A DNA stretch of 64,000 bases from Rhizomys pruinosus (GCA_009823505.1 VZQC01006876.1:874363-938362), one strand, 5' to 3'; positions 33,357 through 44,580 are shown, counted from the stretch's first letter. The notes: a model not told the origin generated them from the letters alone. Made by a program: numbers and translations.

Positions 33357-33650
33357 GACTCGGCAACCAGGTGGGGTCTGGCATGCAGCCTTGCTGCCCA
33401 CCCAGAGGATCTTCCACCCACCTCCAGAACCATAGAGAAGAACTGTGTGCATGGATAGAGGGACAGACAGCAGCATGCACATTCAGTGGCCAGGTGGGGA
33501 CCTGCATGCAGCCATGCTGCCCACTCAGGGGATCAGCCACCCACCTTTGGAACAATAGAGGATAACTGTGTGTGTGTGGATAGAGAGAGAGACAGTCAGT
33601 GGCATCCACATTTGATGGCCAGGTGGGGTCCAGTGTGGGCCAAAGGAGTA
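33357..33650 (+). promoter_or_regulatory. L1 5' monomers of 123-129 bp
   Basis: The word caggtgggg with (t/a)c(t/c) next to it recurs at about 33369, 33492 and 33621. Each time it is followed by a 'catgcagcc' or similar block in the first two units, so there are two units and part of a third. Tandem monomers just before ORF1 are the promoter architecture of several murine L1 families. This monomer does not resemble the 168-bp one at 61.8 kb. Confidence 0.8.
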
Positions 33651-33920
33651 ACACCCCCCTCCTCTGCACTCAAGCTACTGGTACTGTGGTGGAGAGGATA
33701 AGCTGGTGCTATGGTTTGCTATGGTTGGGATGATCCAGCAGGTGCAGTGTCAGTGATTCTAGCCTGCACAGCCAAAGCTGAGGAAGAAACCAGCAGGAAG
33801 CAAACTGAGTGGCCAACCAGTCCTCTATATTAATATTTGAGATTAACAACAGAAGCCAAACAAACAACAACAAATAAAAATGAAATCTGCATGCCAAAGA
33901 CACAACAGAAAAACAGCAAT

Positions 33921-34946
33921 ATGGGAAAAACTCATAATAAATCCCCACCAAACTCAACAAATCCTGTAGAAGATCCAGACAATGAGATCTCCCTGGAAGG
34001 AAACTAAAACAACAAACTTAAAAGAACAATTGTAGACATAGTCAAAGAAATAAAAATATATAAAGAACAAATCAGAGAACTAAAAGGAAAGAATGAAAAA
34101 CTCATGAAGGAACTAGAAGGAAAGACTGATAAACTCTGGAAAGACCTAAAGGGAGAGAATAACAAACTCCAAAAAGCACTAGAGGAAGAGAAACACAAAC
34201 TATGAAAAGAACTAGAGGGAGAGAATGACAAACTCCCGAAGGAAGTGGAAACACTGAAAAGATCTCAGGTTGAAAGGAAAAAAGAAACTGACCAGCAAAG
34301 CAAGGAGCTACAAGAAGAGAAGGAAATGCTCCAAAAGGAAGTGGAAATACTGAAGAAAACAGCATGAAATGAAAGGAAATTGAACATTCATCCAACCAGC
34401 AGGAAAGGATGGGGAAAGAGCCTCAGAAGCAGAATAGATGAAGCAGAACAAAGAATATCAGACCTACAGGATAACACAGGGCAGCTAGAAACCTCAAGTA
34501 AAGATTATGAAAAAATTTAAAAAACACAAGAGTGGAACAACCAGGAAATGTGGGACACTATGAAAAGACCAAACCTCCACATCGTAGGAATAAAGGAAGG
34601 AGAAGAATCGCAAGAGAATAGTATTGATCAGATCTTCAACAGAATAATAGAAGAAAATTTCCCCAAACTGAAAAAAGACAAACCCATACAAATACAAGAA
34701 GCACATAAAACACCAAATAGACAAGACCAGAAAAGAAATTCCCCACGTCATATCATAGCTAAAACACTAGATGCTCAAAACAAAGACAAAATACTGAAAG
34801 GCACAAGAGAAAAACAAGTTACATATAAATGCAAATCCATAAGAATCACAGCTGACTTCTCAGTGCAAACTATGAAAGCCAGAAGAACATGGACCAAAGT
34901 ATTCCTAGTACTAAATGACTTTAGATGCCAACCAAGATTACTATAA
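33921..34946 (+). pseudogene. L1 ORF1 (decayed)
   Basis: Starts MGKTHNKSPPN. ORF1p is an RNA-binding trimeric nucleic-acid chaperone with an N-terminal coiled coil, an RRM and a C-terminal domain. Here the coiled coil spans roughly residues 45-150 and holds five 11-residue KLxKxLEGExx units (34098-34262). The RRM/CTD part (34548-34946) reads MWDTMKRPNLHIVGIKEGEE, then NRQDQKRNSPRHIIAK further on. In-frame stops lie at 34005 and in the fourth coil unit, then at 34944 just before the LYPAK-type region. The frame is recognisable to about 35018. Confidence 0.9.
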
Positions 34947-35139
34947 CCAGCAAAAATGTCAATCATAGTTGAAGGAGAAAGAAAAATCTTTCATGACATA
35001 AACACGTCAAAAAAATGACACTTCAGAAAATACTTGAAGAAATTCAAAAAACAGAGGAAAGGAGCAATTATCCTCAAGCAAACCAAGAGATAAATTAACA
35101 AATGCATAACAGAGTAAATAAATACCTAGATGAAGAATG

Positions 35140-38100
35140 CAAATGAAAAAAGAGTTGAAAGGAAACAACAACATCTCTCAATAATAACCTTAAATATTAA
35201 TGGTCTAAACTCCCCAATCAAAAGACATAGACTTGGATAATAGATTATGAAACAGAATCCATCTATATGCTGCCTACAAGAAACCCATCTCACCCTCAAG
35301 GACAGACACCACCTTAGAGTGAAAGAATGGAAAAAAATATTCCAAACAAATGGTACCAAAAAGCAAGCAGGAGTGGCAATTCTCATATCAGACAAAATGG
35401 ACCTTAGAGTAAAATTATTCAGGAAAGGCAAAGAGGGCCATTATATCCTTATCAACAGAACAATTAACCAGGAAGATTTCACAGTCTTAAATGCTGATGT
35501 ACCAAACTCTGGTGCACCAAACTTTATAAACACAATCCTTCAATACCTCAAGATACAGATTAATCCCAGCATGTTAATAGTGGGGGAATTTAATACCCCA
35601 CTGAGTCCCTTGGATAAGTCAACTGGACAAAAAATAAACAGAGAGACATCAAAACTGAACAATACAGTACACAAAATGGACCTCACAGATATCTACAGAA
35701 TATTCCACCTGAACACCAGAGAATATACTTTCTATTCAATGCCCCACGGAACATTCTCCAAAATCAACCACATACTAGGACACACACAAAAAAACCTCAA
35801 CAAATACAAAAGGATTGAATTTCATGAGTTCTATCAGTTCACACTGCAATAAAGCTCAATATTAACACTAAAATAAGCCCTACTAACTATAAGAACACAT
35901 GGAGACTAAACAACACAATCCTGAATAATGAGTGGGTCAGGGAAGAAATAAAGAATGGAATAAAAACATTCCTGGAAATAAATAAAAATGACAATACAAT
36001 AAAAACAAAACCTGTGTGATACATAAAAATCAGTCCTAAGAGGGAAATTTATAGCCCTAAATGCCAACATTAAAAAAACAGAAAGATAAGCCACACTTTT
36101 AATCCTAGCACTTAGGAGGTAGAGGCAGGCACATCTTTGTGAGTTCAAGGGCCAGCCTGGTCTACAGAGTGAGTTCCAGGGCAGCTGGGGCTACAGGGAG
36201 ACCTTGTCTCGAGAATACAAGAAAAAAAAAAAAACAGAAAGAGAACAAATAAACAACTTAACACTGAAGATAAAAAAAAAACTTGAGAAACAACAACAAA
36301 TGAATTCTAAACCCAGTAGACAAGAAGAAATAACAAAAATCAGAGCAGAAATCAATGAAATAGAAACAAAGAAAACAATACAAAAATCAGTAAATCCAAA
36401 AGCTGGTTCTTTGAAAAGATAAACAAAATAGACAGACCTGTAGCCCAGTTAACCAAAAGAAAGAAAGAGCAACTCCAAATGAAAAGCATGTTGTTTCATC
36501 CAATGAAAGAGGAAACAACACAACAGATAAAGAAAAGATCCAGACAATCATATGAGAATACTTCAAAAATCTACACTCCACTAAATTTGAAAATCTTCAC
36601 CAAAGCTTAACCAAGAAGAGATTAACAGCTTAAATAGACCCATAATACTTGAGGAAATTGAAGATGTAATAAAAAGCCTCCCAACTAAAAAATAAAAAAG
36701 CCCAGACCCAGAAGGTTTCAGAAAAATTCTATAAAACATTTAAAGAGGTCTTACACCCATTACTACTCAAACTTTTCAGAAAGATACAGAGAGAAATATC
36801 CCAAATTCCTTCTATGAACCAGCATCACTCTAATGCCAAAACTAGGCAAAGATACAAACAAGAAAGAAAACTATAGACACATATCATCAATGAACACAGA
36901 TGCAAAAATTCTCAACAAAATACTTGCAAATCACATACAGACCCACAACACAAAGATCATCCATCATAACTAAGTTGGATTCATACCAGAGATGCAGGGA
37001 TGGTTCAACATACATAAATCATAAAACACATAAATGGACTGAAAGACAAAAACCACATTATCATCTCAATTGATGTAGAAAAAGCTTTTGACAAAATCCA
37101 ACATCGCTTCATGCTTAAAGTCCTAGAGGGAATTGGACTGGAGGGAGCATTCCTCAATGTAATCAAAGCCGTATACAAGAAACCCACAGCCAACATTATC
37201 CTAAATGGAGAAAAGTTAGAAGTATTCCCCTTAAAGGCAGGAACACAGTAAGGCTGTCCATTATCACCACTCCTCTTCAATATAGTTATTGAAATGCTTG
37301 CTAGGGCAATAAGGCAAGAAAGCTAATTGGAAAAGAGAAAGTAAAAAAACCTAAAATCCCCCTTGTTTGCCGATAATCTGTCTAAGTTTACCTAAGAGTG
37401 CTTAAAAACTCACCAGAGTTTAGAAAACTCCTAGAAATGTTATTATTAAAAGTTTCAGTAAAGTAAGGACAGAACAGAATACAAAAAAACCTAAAAACAA
37501 CTTTATACACCACTAGCACTGGAAAGAATAGAGTTCTGCTCCTTTCATTACAACCAACATAAGAACAACTGAGAAGGACGATTTAAGGAGACTCTTCCTA
37601 TTCACAAAGCCTCAACAAAAAAAAAAAAAAAAAAACTTGACATGAAATAAACCTAACAAAGACACCAAAGCCCCTCTAACAAACAAAATTTTAAAAAAAA
37701 AAACTAAAAAAAAATAAAAGTAGACTGGAAAATAACATCAAAAGATAGAAAGACCTTCCATGCTCATGGCTTGGAAAACATTATTTATAGTAAAAATGTC
37801 CATTCTACCCAAATTAGATATACGATCAATGTGGACAATCCCAAATCAAAATCCCCATGAGCTTTTTCACAAGACTTGGGAAAAAAAATAAATCTCATAT
37901 GGCAACACAAAAACACCCAGAATAGCTAAAGCAACCCTAATCAAAAAGTTTACCGACTTCATAGTATTATTTACAGGGGCTTATATCATCAAAGACCGCC
38001 TGTTACTGGCCAAAAAAAAAAAAAAAAAAAAAAAAGCAGACCCATTGACTAATGAAACAAAATTGAAGATCCAACCTTGAGCTCATGTAACTTCAGCCAC

Positions 38101-38560
38101 CTCATATTTGACAAAGGGGCCAAAAAAGCTCAATGGAGGAAAGATAGCATCTTCAGCAAATGGTGCTGGCAAAACTGGATCACCATTTGTAGACGAACAA
38201 AATTAAACCCCTACCTCTCACCCTGTCTGTACAAAAATCAACTCCAAGTGGATGAAAGATCTCAACCTGAAACCTGAAACCCTAAAAGTGATATGTTTAC
38301 TGCAGCTCTCTTCACCATAGCAAAGAGCTGGAACCAACCAAATGTCCGTCAACTGATGAGTGAATAACAAAAATGTGTTACATCTACACAATGGAGCTCT
38401 GTACAGCGGTAAAGAAAGATGGACATCATGAACTTTGCAGGTAAATGGATGGAACTCGAAGCCATTATGCTAAGTGAAGTAACACAGTTCCAAAAAGGTG
38501 AATGGTTTCCCTCATTTGTGGATGCTAACACCAAATCCCCAGTTGGCAGGCAAATTGAAC
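35140..38560 (+). pseudogene. L1 ORF2 (endonuclease/reverse transcriptase, decayed)
   Basis: The endonuclease part is best kept in the frame 35247-35852: CCLQETHL keeps the catalytic Glu, but GDFN reads GEFN and the KIDHI motif reads KINHI, losing two metal-binding Asp. The SDHS motif is lost to a frame break. The RT part (36950-37380) shows [14 protein letters not shown] and GCPLSPLLFNIV. A stop replaces the Arg before GCPL, and FADD reads FADN. The C-terminal part (38080-38280) shows NFSHLIFDKGAKKAQW. Numerous stops and shifts. Interrupted by a B1. Confidence 0.9.
36088..36232 (+). mobile_element. B1 SINE inside ORF2
   Basis: 'gccacacttttaatcctagc' to 'cttgtctcgagaatac' and a poly(A). aacagaaaga occurs on both sides (near 36077 and 36233), consistent with a TSD. 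The 5' end of B1 is shortened. Confidence 0.9.
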
Positions 38561-39133
38561 AACTTTATTATTTTTTTTTTCATTTTATCCAAAAGCAACT
38601 GTGCTATTATAATGTAAATCTCTTAGTGGGCTCTAGAATTGACATATCACTTATATTCACACATTTTAATTACCATATATAGGTGGAAGATACGTATTCA
38701 TATTCTAAAAAAAAAAAAAATGCAAAGTTATACTTTTTTTTTACCTGCATGCAACTTTACTGTTAAAATGTGAATCCCTAAACATGATTTAGAATTAACC
38801 TATCATTTATCTTCAGACTTTGCAATTTTGATTTATGTGTGGAGTGTATATATGCATATTTTGGAATAATATGAAATTAAAGGGAACAAAAATGAGAGAG
38901 AAATACATGTTCAAAGAACTGAACAAAACAGTAAACTTCTGCATTGAAAAGGTTATAAAAGACTGAGAAAAAGATGCAAGACAGCACTTAACATGTATGG
39001 CAGAATCCATGAGCTCTGGGGGGTGGGGACAAGGGGTGGGCATGGATGGGGAAATGAGTCTAAATTTGATTAAAAAATGTTGTATGAAATGTGCTCAATA
39101 AAAATTAAATTAATTATTTTTAAAAGTGATAGG

Positions 39134-39288
39134 TCAGGCATGGTGGTGCAAACCTTTAATTCTAGTACTCAAGAAGCAGAGCCAGGCCTCTGTAAGTTCA
39201 AGGCCAGCATGGTCGACATAGCAAGTTCCAGGCCAGGCCAGCTGGGGCTACATAGAGATCCTGTCTCAAAAAAGAGCAAAAAAAAAAA

Positions 39289-39319
<31 letters not shown>

Positions 39320-39382
39320 GAAGGAAGGAAGGAAGGAAGGAAGGAAGGAAGGAAGGAAGGAAGGAAGGAAAGAAAAGAAAAG
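39134..39382 (+). mobile_element. B1 SINE with expanded GAAA/GGAA tail and TSD
   Basis: B1 from 'tcaggcatggtggtgcaaac' to 'ctgtctcaaaaaagagc', then about 90 bases of gaaa and ggaa repeats. Direct repeats aaaagtgatagg lie at 39122-39133 and 39383-39394, so the whole microsatellite lies inside the insertion and grew from its tail. Confidence 0.95.
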
Positions 39383-39394
39383 AAAAGTGATAGG

Positions 39395-40569
39395 AGACAC
39401 TCTCTGTCAAGTTCTGAGCTACACATATGCACATACACCTAGATACATAAGCATATGAACTACTCACAATTACACACCAAAACAAGAAAACCACCAGAAA
39501 CACAGGGTAGTGATAGCTGGCAATGGAAAAATCCCCCAAATAGCCAACTCACTCAGAGTCTATAAATCCTCAGGAACTTGGATTTATAGATCTCAGAGCT
39601 CATTGCTATTCTTTCTGCAAATGGACCAAATGACCATTGAATATGTTCTTCTCTGTCTCTCCATAACATTACAGATCCTATGTACCCTGTGTTAGAGTTC
39701 ACAGATGAAGGATCCTAAGGCTGAGACTCTGGTAGGCCATCATACTATTCTTGTTCACAAACTTCAGGGAAAAAATAATACGTCTTGTGGCCAAGTTTTT
39801 CTGAAGGATACCAGGTGTGCAATTTGCAAGCAAATACCAATCGACATGTCTATTGATTGCTTTGACCAGCTAATTATGAGCTTGTAATTCCCTGAAGCTC
39901 TAAGATTTCTTCCCTATTGCCCATACTGAAAGTCTCAACTCATCCCTAAAGAGAAATATCTCCTCTCATCAACCTTCCTGTGTCCTTCTCCAGCTTGCAG
40001 CCCTCTTAATAGTTGTGTCTCCAGATTTCAAGGGGGACTTTCAGCTTATTGCATAATCAGCTCTTCCACGGAGACTACCCCCCCCCAACATTACCTCAGG
40101 GTGCTGGAACTTTACTGTGAGCTGCTGACAGATCATTAAAGACCCCAGCTGTTCCTGAGCCCTAACAACCCCTTTCAACTGGGTCCCCTTCCAAGAACAG
40201 CTGCAAAAGCTCCAGAAAGGAAGGGTGGAGACATGTTTAGCATGATAACAAATCAGTAGGGAGTGGCCAGTTTCCCAAGAAAAGCTGTGATACAGATGTA
40301 GCTACCCAGCAATTCTCTCCACTTCCCTGGAGAGAGGCAAAATTATGCTAACTCTGTGTGGGAAAACGCCTGATAGAAGGAAATCAAGAGTCATAGCTCC
40401 ACCCTTGCTCCCAGCAGAAGAGTTGGAAAAGCTCTTTTGCTGTCTCCAAAAAGATTCACAAAAAGACCTGTCAGTGGATACATATATACATGTAATGTGT
40501 ACTTGACTGCACCAAATTAGCAGTATGAAAGAAACACTGGTTGCTAACATCTGGTCATATTCAGGGTAA
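39395..40569. other. 1.2 kb of unassigned DNA
   Basis: No repeat I recognise, no sustained frame. Confidence 0.4.
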
Positions 40570-40765
40570 TGGGCAAAGTGTTCAACATATGTTTCCTTAT
40601 GTATTTGCATGACAAACCACAGATGGTTGAGGGAACTAAGGCAGCAAGAAAATGAACAATATTTTTAAATTTGCACAATTCAGAAGGAGCAGAGCTGGGA
40701 TTGGAACTGGAGTCTGTCTGGTCAAAGCCTCTACTCTCAACTACAGTCCTATTTTGCTGCCTCTA
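40570..40765 (+). mobile_element. MIR SINE
   Basis: 'gtttccttatgtatttgcat', 'aaggagcagagctgggattg' and 'ggtcaaagcctctactctca' match the MIR core and 3' end. Confidence 0.75.
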
Positions 40766-41547
40766 TGGCAGCCAATGACAACTCCTCTAGATCCCTGATT
40801 AGTAGCAACCTGGCATTAGTGGACCTCGGTGGAGGTGGGTTCAATGGGTTTCTTTTTAATGAAGATCCATCCATATCACCCTTCTTTTAACTTTAGTGAT
40901 TTTTCTTCCTTAAAATGTTCTTTACTCCCAACCACTTTATTTAGCTAACTTCTAATGATTTTTCAAGGTTTATGTTTATCCTTATGTACAGTAAGAAAAA
41001 AACTAAGATAAAACTACAAGATATCTCTCTTCCGTCAGCCAGTGGACAAGCTCAACTGCTACTTCTACATGCTTGTATGTTTCTCTTACTACAATTGTCA
41101 GATGAATTTTAATATATCAAAGCTTTTAATTACTCCCTATAGGATGAGAAGTAGGAAAATTTCACTAAGCTGCGATTTTCAAGGCCTCAGAGAATATTGC
41201 CTCAGTATTTCTGTTAATCCCCAAAGGTTTTATATCACCACATTTGTTTCATTTCCAATACTCTAGTTTCCTCCATTATTGCTTTTGCTTATCACTCCCT
41301 ACACCACTTTGAAATGAAACTTAATACCTCCTCTGATTTCTATAATCAATGTCAGTTTTTCATGACTGTCATAGTTTTGAAGGGAGGGCATCGAGGAAAA
41401 TCAAATCTGCCTTCTACCTTCTTGTTTACACTTATCCTTGGTACTGCATCTCCATCTTATGAGCAATACAATTCCTAAATTCTTCATATAGTCTATGTAA
41501 TGTCCCTCTGATTCTTGGTACCAAGGACCATCGAGGCTTTTGTGTTA
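40766..41547. other. Unassigned DNA, possible L2 scrap
   Basis: 'tttagctaacttctaatgat' with 'tttttcaaggttta'-like sequence near 40935 faintly recalls L2. Not called. Confidence 0.3.
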
Positions 41548-41900
41548 TTTACTTTTCTGTTGATGTGATAAGACACCATAGCTGTGACAACTTATAGAAG
41601 GAAGAGGTTATTTGGCTTATAATTCCGGAGAGTTTAGAGTCCACACTGGCAGGGGATGGACAGCAGCAGAGGTGGCCAGGGCAGAAAGCTGAGCCATCAC
41701 ATCTTCAAAGAGTTCCCAGGGAAGCAGAGAGCAACTGGAAATCTGGCAAGGCTTGAGAATGCTCTCAAAGCCTGTCCTTTGTGTCCTGCAGCAAGGCTAT
41801 ACCCCCTAAAACCTCCGCAAACTGTGCCACCAACTGGGAACAAAATGCTCAACTACCTGGAGCCTATGGCAGACACTCATTCAATCATGGTCTTGTAATG
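41548..41900 (+). mobile_element. Rodent medium-reiteration repeat (name uncertain)
   Basis: 'cttttctgttgatgtgataa' then 'gacaccata', 'gaggttatttggcttataat' and 'actggcaggggatggacagc' match a rodent repeat type similar to the one at 50768. Confidence 0.55.
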
Positions 41901-41997
41901 AAGAAACCATGAGGGACTGAGAGTTGAATATGGGTAGCTAATATCCTACTCCAACCCTCATATATTCAGCAAGTATTTAGTTTAAATGCTATCTTTG

Positions 41998-42202
41998 GTT
42001 TGGTAGAATGCATGAGCTTTGGTGGGGTGGGGGGCTAGGGAGGGGGACACGGGTCTAAATCTGATTTGTAACATACCAGAAATATATATATTTTATATAT
42101 GTAATATATAAAATATTACATATATAAAATATATATATATATAAAACAATATATATATTTTTGTGTTACAAAATATATATAAAACAATAAAAAAAGAAAA
42201 AC
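41998..42202 (+). mobile_element. L1 3'-end insertion with TSD, G4 tract and AT hairpin
   Basis: 205-bp L1 3' end: 'gaatgcatgagctttggtgg', then G-runs (42024-42046), an AT palindrome (42091-42129) and an A-rich tail. Direct repeats atgctatctttg lie at 41986-41997 and 42203-42214. A strongly 5'-truncated insertion. Confidence 0.9.
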
Positions 42203-42214
42203 ATGCTATCTTTG

Positions 42215-42727
42215 AATTAGGACACAGAGATAAAGAATAGATATTATGTCAGTCAAAGGGACACAAATCAAGTTAACAATGACATGATTTCTGATTATAG
42301 TGAAAGAAATATTTCTGGGTGAATAGTGACTAATTAGGACATAGTGGCCAGGTGTGTCCTGGTTATAGAGGTGACTTTCAACCTGAGAGTTTAGGAGCTA
42401 AAGGAATTAGCCATGTGAGGTGCTTAAGAAAGTATTATTATAAGCTGAAAGAAATGATAAAGGCAGATATTTCAGAGTGACAACATGTTTTGTATATTCT
42501 AAAAAAAAGAAAAAGAAAGAGAGATGAAGGCAGACAGGAAGGAATTTTTCCCTCTAATGTGACAGAAGTCTGTCTACTGGAGATTTTTGAGATAAAAGAT
42601 AGATCAAATTTTCAAAGCACTTTTTCCAAAATAAATAAATACTTCTTCATATCAAAAATTGTGGTAAAAAAACAAATTCCTGCCTAGAATTCAATGTTTC
42701 TGTAGTATTTGGAAGATTTGGCAATGA
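42215..42727. other. Unassigned DNA
   Basis: No element recognised. Confidence 0.4.
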
Positions 42728-42893
42728 GCCAGGTGTGATGGTTCATGCCTGTGACCTCAGCACTCAGAAGGCAGAGGAGGAGGAGGAGGAGGAGGAAGGA
42801 GGAAGAAGGAAGGAGGAAGAGGAGGAGAGGATCTAGAGTTTCAGGCCAGCCTCAACTATAGCGTGAGAGACTGTCTCATATTAAAAATAAAAA
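42728..42893 (+). mobile_element. Old B1-type SINE with internal GGA expansion
   Basis: 'gagccaggtgtgatggttca' on the left and 'ttcaggccagcctcaactat' on the right frame a (gga)n tract at 42774-42831. The expansion grew from the SINE's own 'ggcagagg' box rather than from its tail. Confidence 0.8.
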
Positions 42894-42894
42894 T

Positions 42895-43110
42895 GGAGGC
42901 TGGAAAGATAGCCCAGTGGTTAGGAACACTTGTTGCATAATCATGAGGACCAGACTTCAAGCACAGAATACACAAAACAAGCTGGGTATTCTTCAGATAT
43001 CCATAACTTCAGTTCTAATGATGTCTTGGACACCTGCAGTGTATGCATGTGCAAGTACACACATGTACAAATGCACACACGCATAAATAAATAAAACAAA
43101 CCTTCATTTT
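42895..43110 (+). mobile_element. Old B2/B3-type SINE
   Basis: 'ggaggctggaaagatagccc', 'aggaccagacttcaagcaca' and 'tcttggacacctgcagtgta' with a CA-rich end and aataaataaa tail. Confidence 0.7.
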
Positions 43111-43114
43111 TATA

Positions 43115-43277
43115 ATTTTTATGGTGAGTGTGAGCATGTATGTATGTATTGGGTGTGGTCAGAGGGGCAACCTGTTGGATTTGGTTCTCTTTCTACCATG
43201 TGGGTCCCAGGGATCAAATTCAAGTTGTCAGGCGTGGTAGCAAGCACTTTTACTAGTTGAACCACCTCCCTGGGACA
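43115..43277 (-). mobile_element. RSINE1/B4-like SINE
   Basis: 'gtggtcagaggggcaacctg', 'ggttctctttctaccatgtg', 'gtcccagggatcaaattcaa' and 'gcaagcacttttactagttg' are typical of antisense RSINE1/B4 elements. Confidence 0.65.
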
Positions 43278-43292
43278 GTAAAATGAATTAAA

Positions 43293-43295
43293 GAA

Positions 43296-43330
<35 letters not shown>

Positions 43331-43331
43331 A
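43293..43331 (+). repeat. (TAAA)n microsatellite
   Basis: Ten uninterrupted aaat units just upstream of a B2. Confidence 0.95.
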
Positions 43332-43550
43332 TGGCTGGAGAGATGGCTCCGTGATTAAGAGCACTGGCTGCTGTTACAGAGGACCTGGGTTCAATTCCTG
43401 GCACCCACATGGTGTGGCTCACAACCATCCTTAACTTAAGTTCCAGTGGATCCAGTGCCTTCTTCTAGCTTCGACAAGCATTCCACACATGTAGTGCACT
43501 TAAATACATGCAAACCAAACATTTATACACAAAAGAAAAATAAATATATA
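43332..43550 (+). mobile_element. B2 SINE
   Basis: 'ggctggagagatggctccgt', 'gaggacctgggttcaattcc', and an A-rich tail that grades into a GAAA repeat. Confidence 0.93.
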
Positions 43551-43593
43551 AAGGAGAAAGAAAGAAAGAAAGAAAGAGAAAGAGAGAGAGCAA

Positions 43594-43625
<32 letters not shown>

Positions 43626-43720
43626 AAAAGAGAGAGAGCAAAAGAAAGAAAGAAAGAAAGAAAGAGAAAGAAAGAAAGAAAGAAAGAAGGAAAGAAAGAA
43701 AAGAAAGAAAGAAAGAAAGT
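43551..43720 (+). repeat. (GAAA)n / GA microsatellite
   Basis: About 170 bases of gaaa units with agagag and gcaaaag interruptions, seeded by the B2 tail. Open frames across it are artefacts. Confidence 0.96.
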
Positions 43721-44054
43721 GAATCCATTTGGTAACAAGTGTGTTCTTCCTCCAAGATGTAAAACTCATTCAGAGAGTTCTTGGGTTCTTCCTTTGACTC
43801 TTGGCCCAGTGCTACTCTCCCTCTACTTCTCCTTTATGTTATACATGTGGCATCAAGCAAAGTCTTAATTTTAAAACTGAAGTTAATTCTGGCCCCATCT
43901 AACCTTCAAGTATTTAATCATAATACTTCTACTGAATCTAAAATAAACATTTGGTAAAGAATTCTGGTAAGCTATTAATTTGAAGATATGTGTTTAAAGC
44001 ACCAACAGCATTAATGTCCTGTTGAATATATAACATGTACTCTCATTATTAAAT
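43721..44054. other. Unassigned DNA
   Basis: About 330 bp, no element recognised. Confidence 0.4.
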
Positions 44055-44064
44055 AAGCACATTG

Positions 44065-44580
44065 GAGGCTTTGCACCAGGAGAGATCAGAAGAGACCATT
44101 GGTAAAGGTGCTGCCTCAGTTTCGGTGGAGACCCCAGTTTCGGGGGGCTGCTGGGACTGTGGGATGACCACCAGGAGCAGCAGGGTGTGGAATGGAGCTG
44201 GCCTGGGCCTGCGAGATGAGCTGTGTGTGCTGTGGACGGCAGAGTCAGAGAGGTGGAGCTGCCGCATCCCACTGGAACCCAGAAGATTAATCTTGCTGTA
44301 TAGCCCAGTATAGGCCTGAATTTCTTGCCTCGCAGTCAACATGGCGCCCTTCCTGGCAACAGCTGCTTGCAGCCCCCTTGCCTTGTTTGCCCCTGCGCTG
44401 AGCTTGTAAACAGCATGTAAACATCTGTAAAAGTATGTGCAGGCTGAGGACTATGTAACTGAACGATTAAGTTGAACTTTTTGATGATTGGATGTGGTCT
44501 CATGCTCTCTGTGCTGATTTGTAGAAGTTTCCTATATACCCTGTACTGGAAAATAAAGTTTTGAGTTTAAAAAAAAAAAG
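44065..44580 (+). mobile_element. Retroposed transcript, probably LTR-derived
   Basis: A 516-bp insert with a poly(A) tail (from about 44569) 12 bases after aataaa (44552-44557), inside a perfect 10-bp TSD aagcacattg (44055-44064 and 44581-44590). The inner part has 'aacatggcgcccttcctggc', a word reminiscent of ERVK-type LTRs. The GC-rich first half has an 83-codon frame with no family I know. Either a retrocopy of an LTR-terminated transcript or of a cellular 3' UTR. Confidence 0.7.

Larger units (their letters stand above)
33357..39121 (+). mobile_element. Nearly full-length, inactive L1
   Basis: 5.8 kb in canonical order: tandem 5' monomers (33357-33650), unique 5' UTR, ORF1 (from 33921), ORF2 (about 35140-38560), 3' UTR with G-rich tract (39018-39040), then an A-rich end. 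Both ORFs have many stops and shifts, and a B1 sits inside ORF2. Comparison with the antisense L1 at 60-62 kb suggests an internal deletion of several hundred bases near 38295. A source element in the past, now dead. Confidence 0.92.

Noticed and set aside
34548..34946. A 132-codon frame that could be a small RNA-binding gene
   Set aside because: It is the RRM/CTD part of the decayed L1 ORF1, with stops upstream in the same frame.
37617..38035. Internal A-runs in the L1 ORF2 as possible poly(A) tails of nested inserts
   Set aside because: L1 ORF2 sequence continues on both sides without a TSD or foreign DNA. Slippage in an A-rich gene is sufficient.
39077..39539. Long frames on both strands around 39.1-39.5 kb
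   Set aside because: They cover a B1 and its GAAA/GGAA tail. The frames exist only because the repeat lacks stops.
43446..43868. Open frame of 140 codons rich in Lys, Glu and Arg
   Set aside because: It runs across a B2 tail and a GAAA microsatellite, so the charged repeat is a translation of low-complexity DNA.
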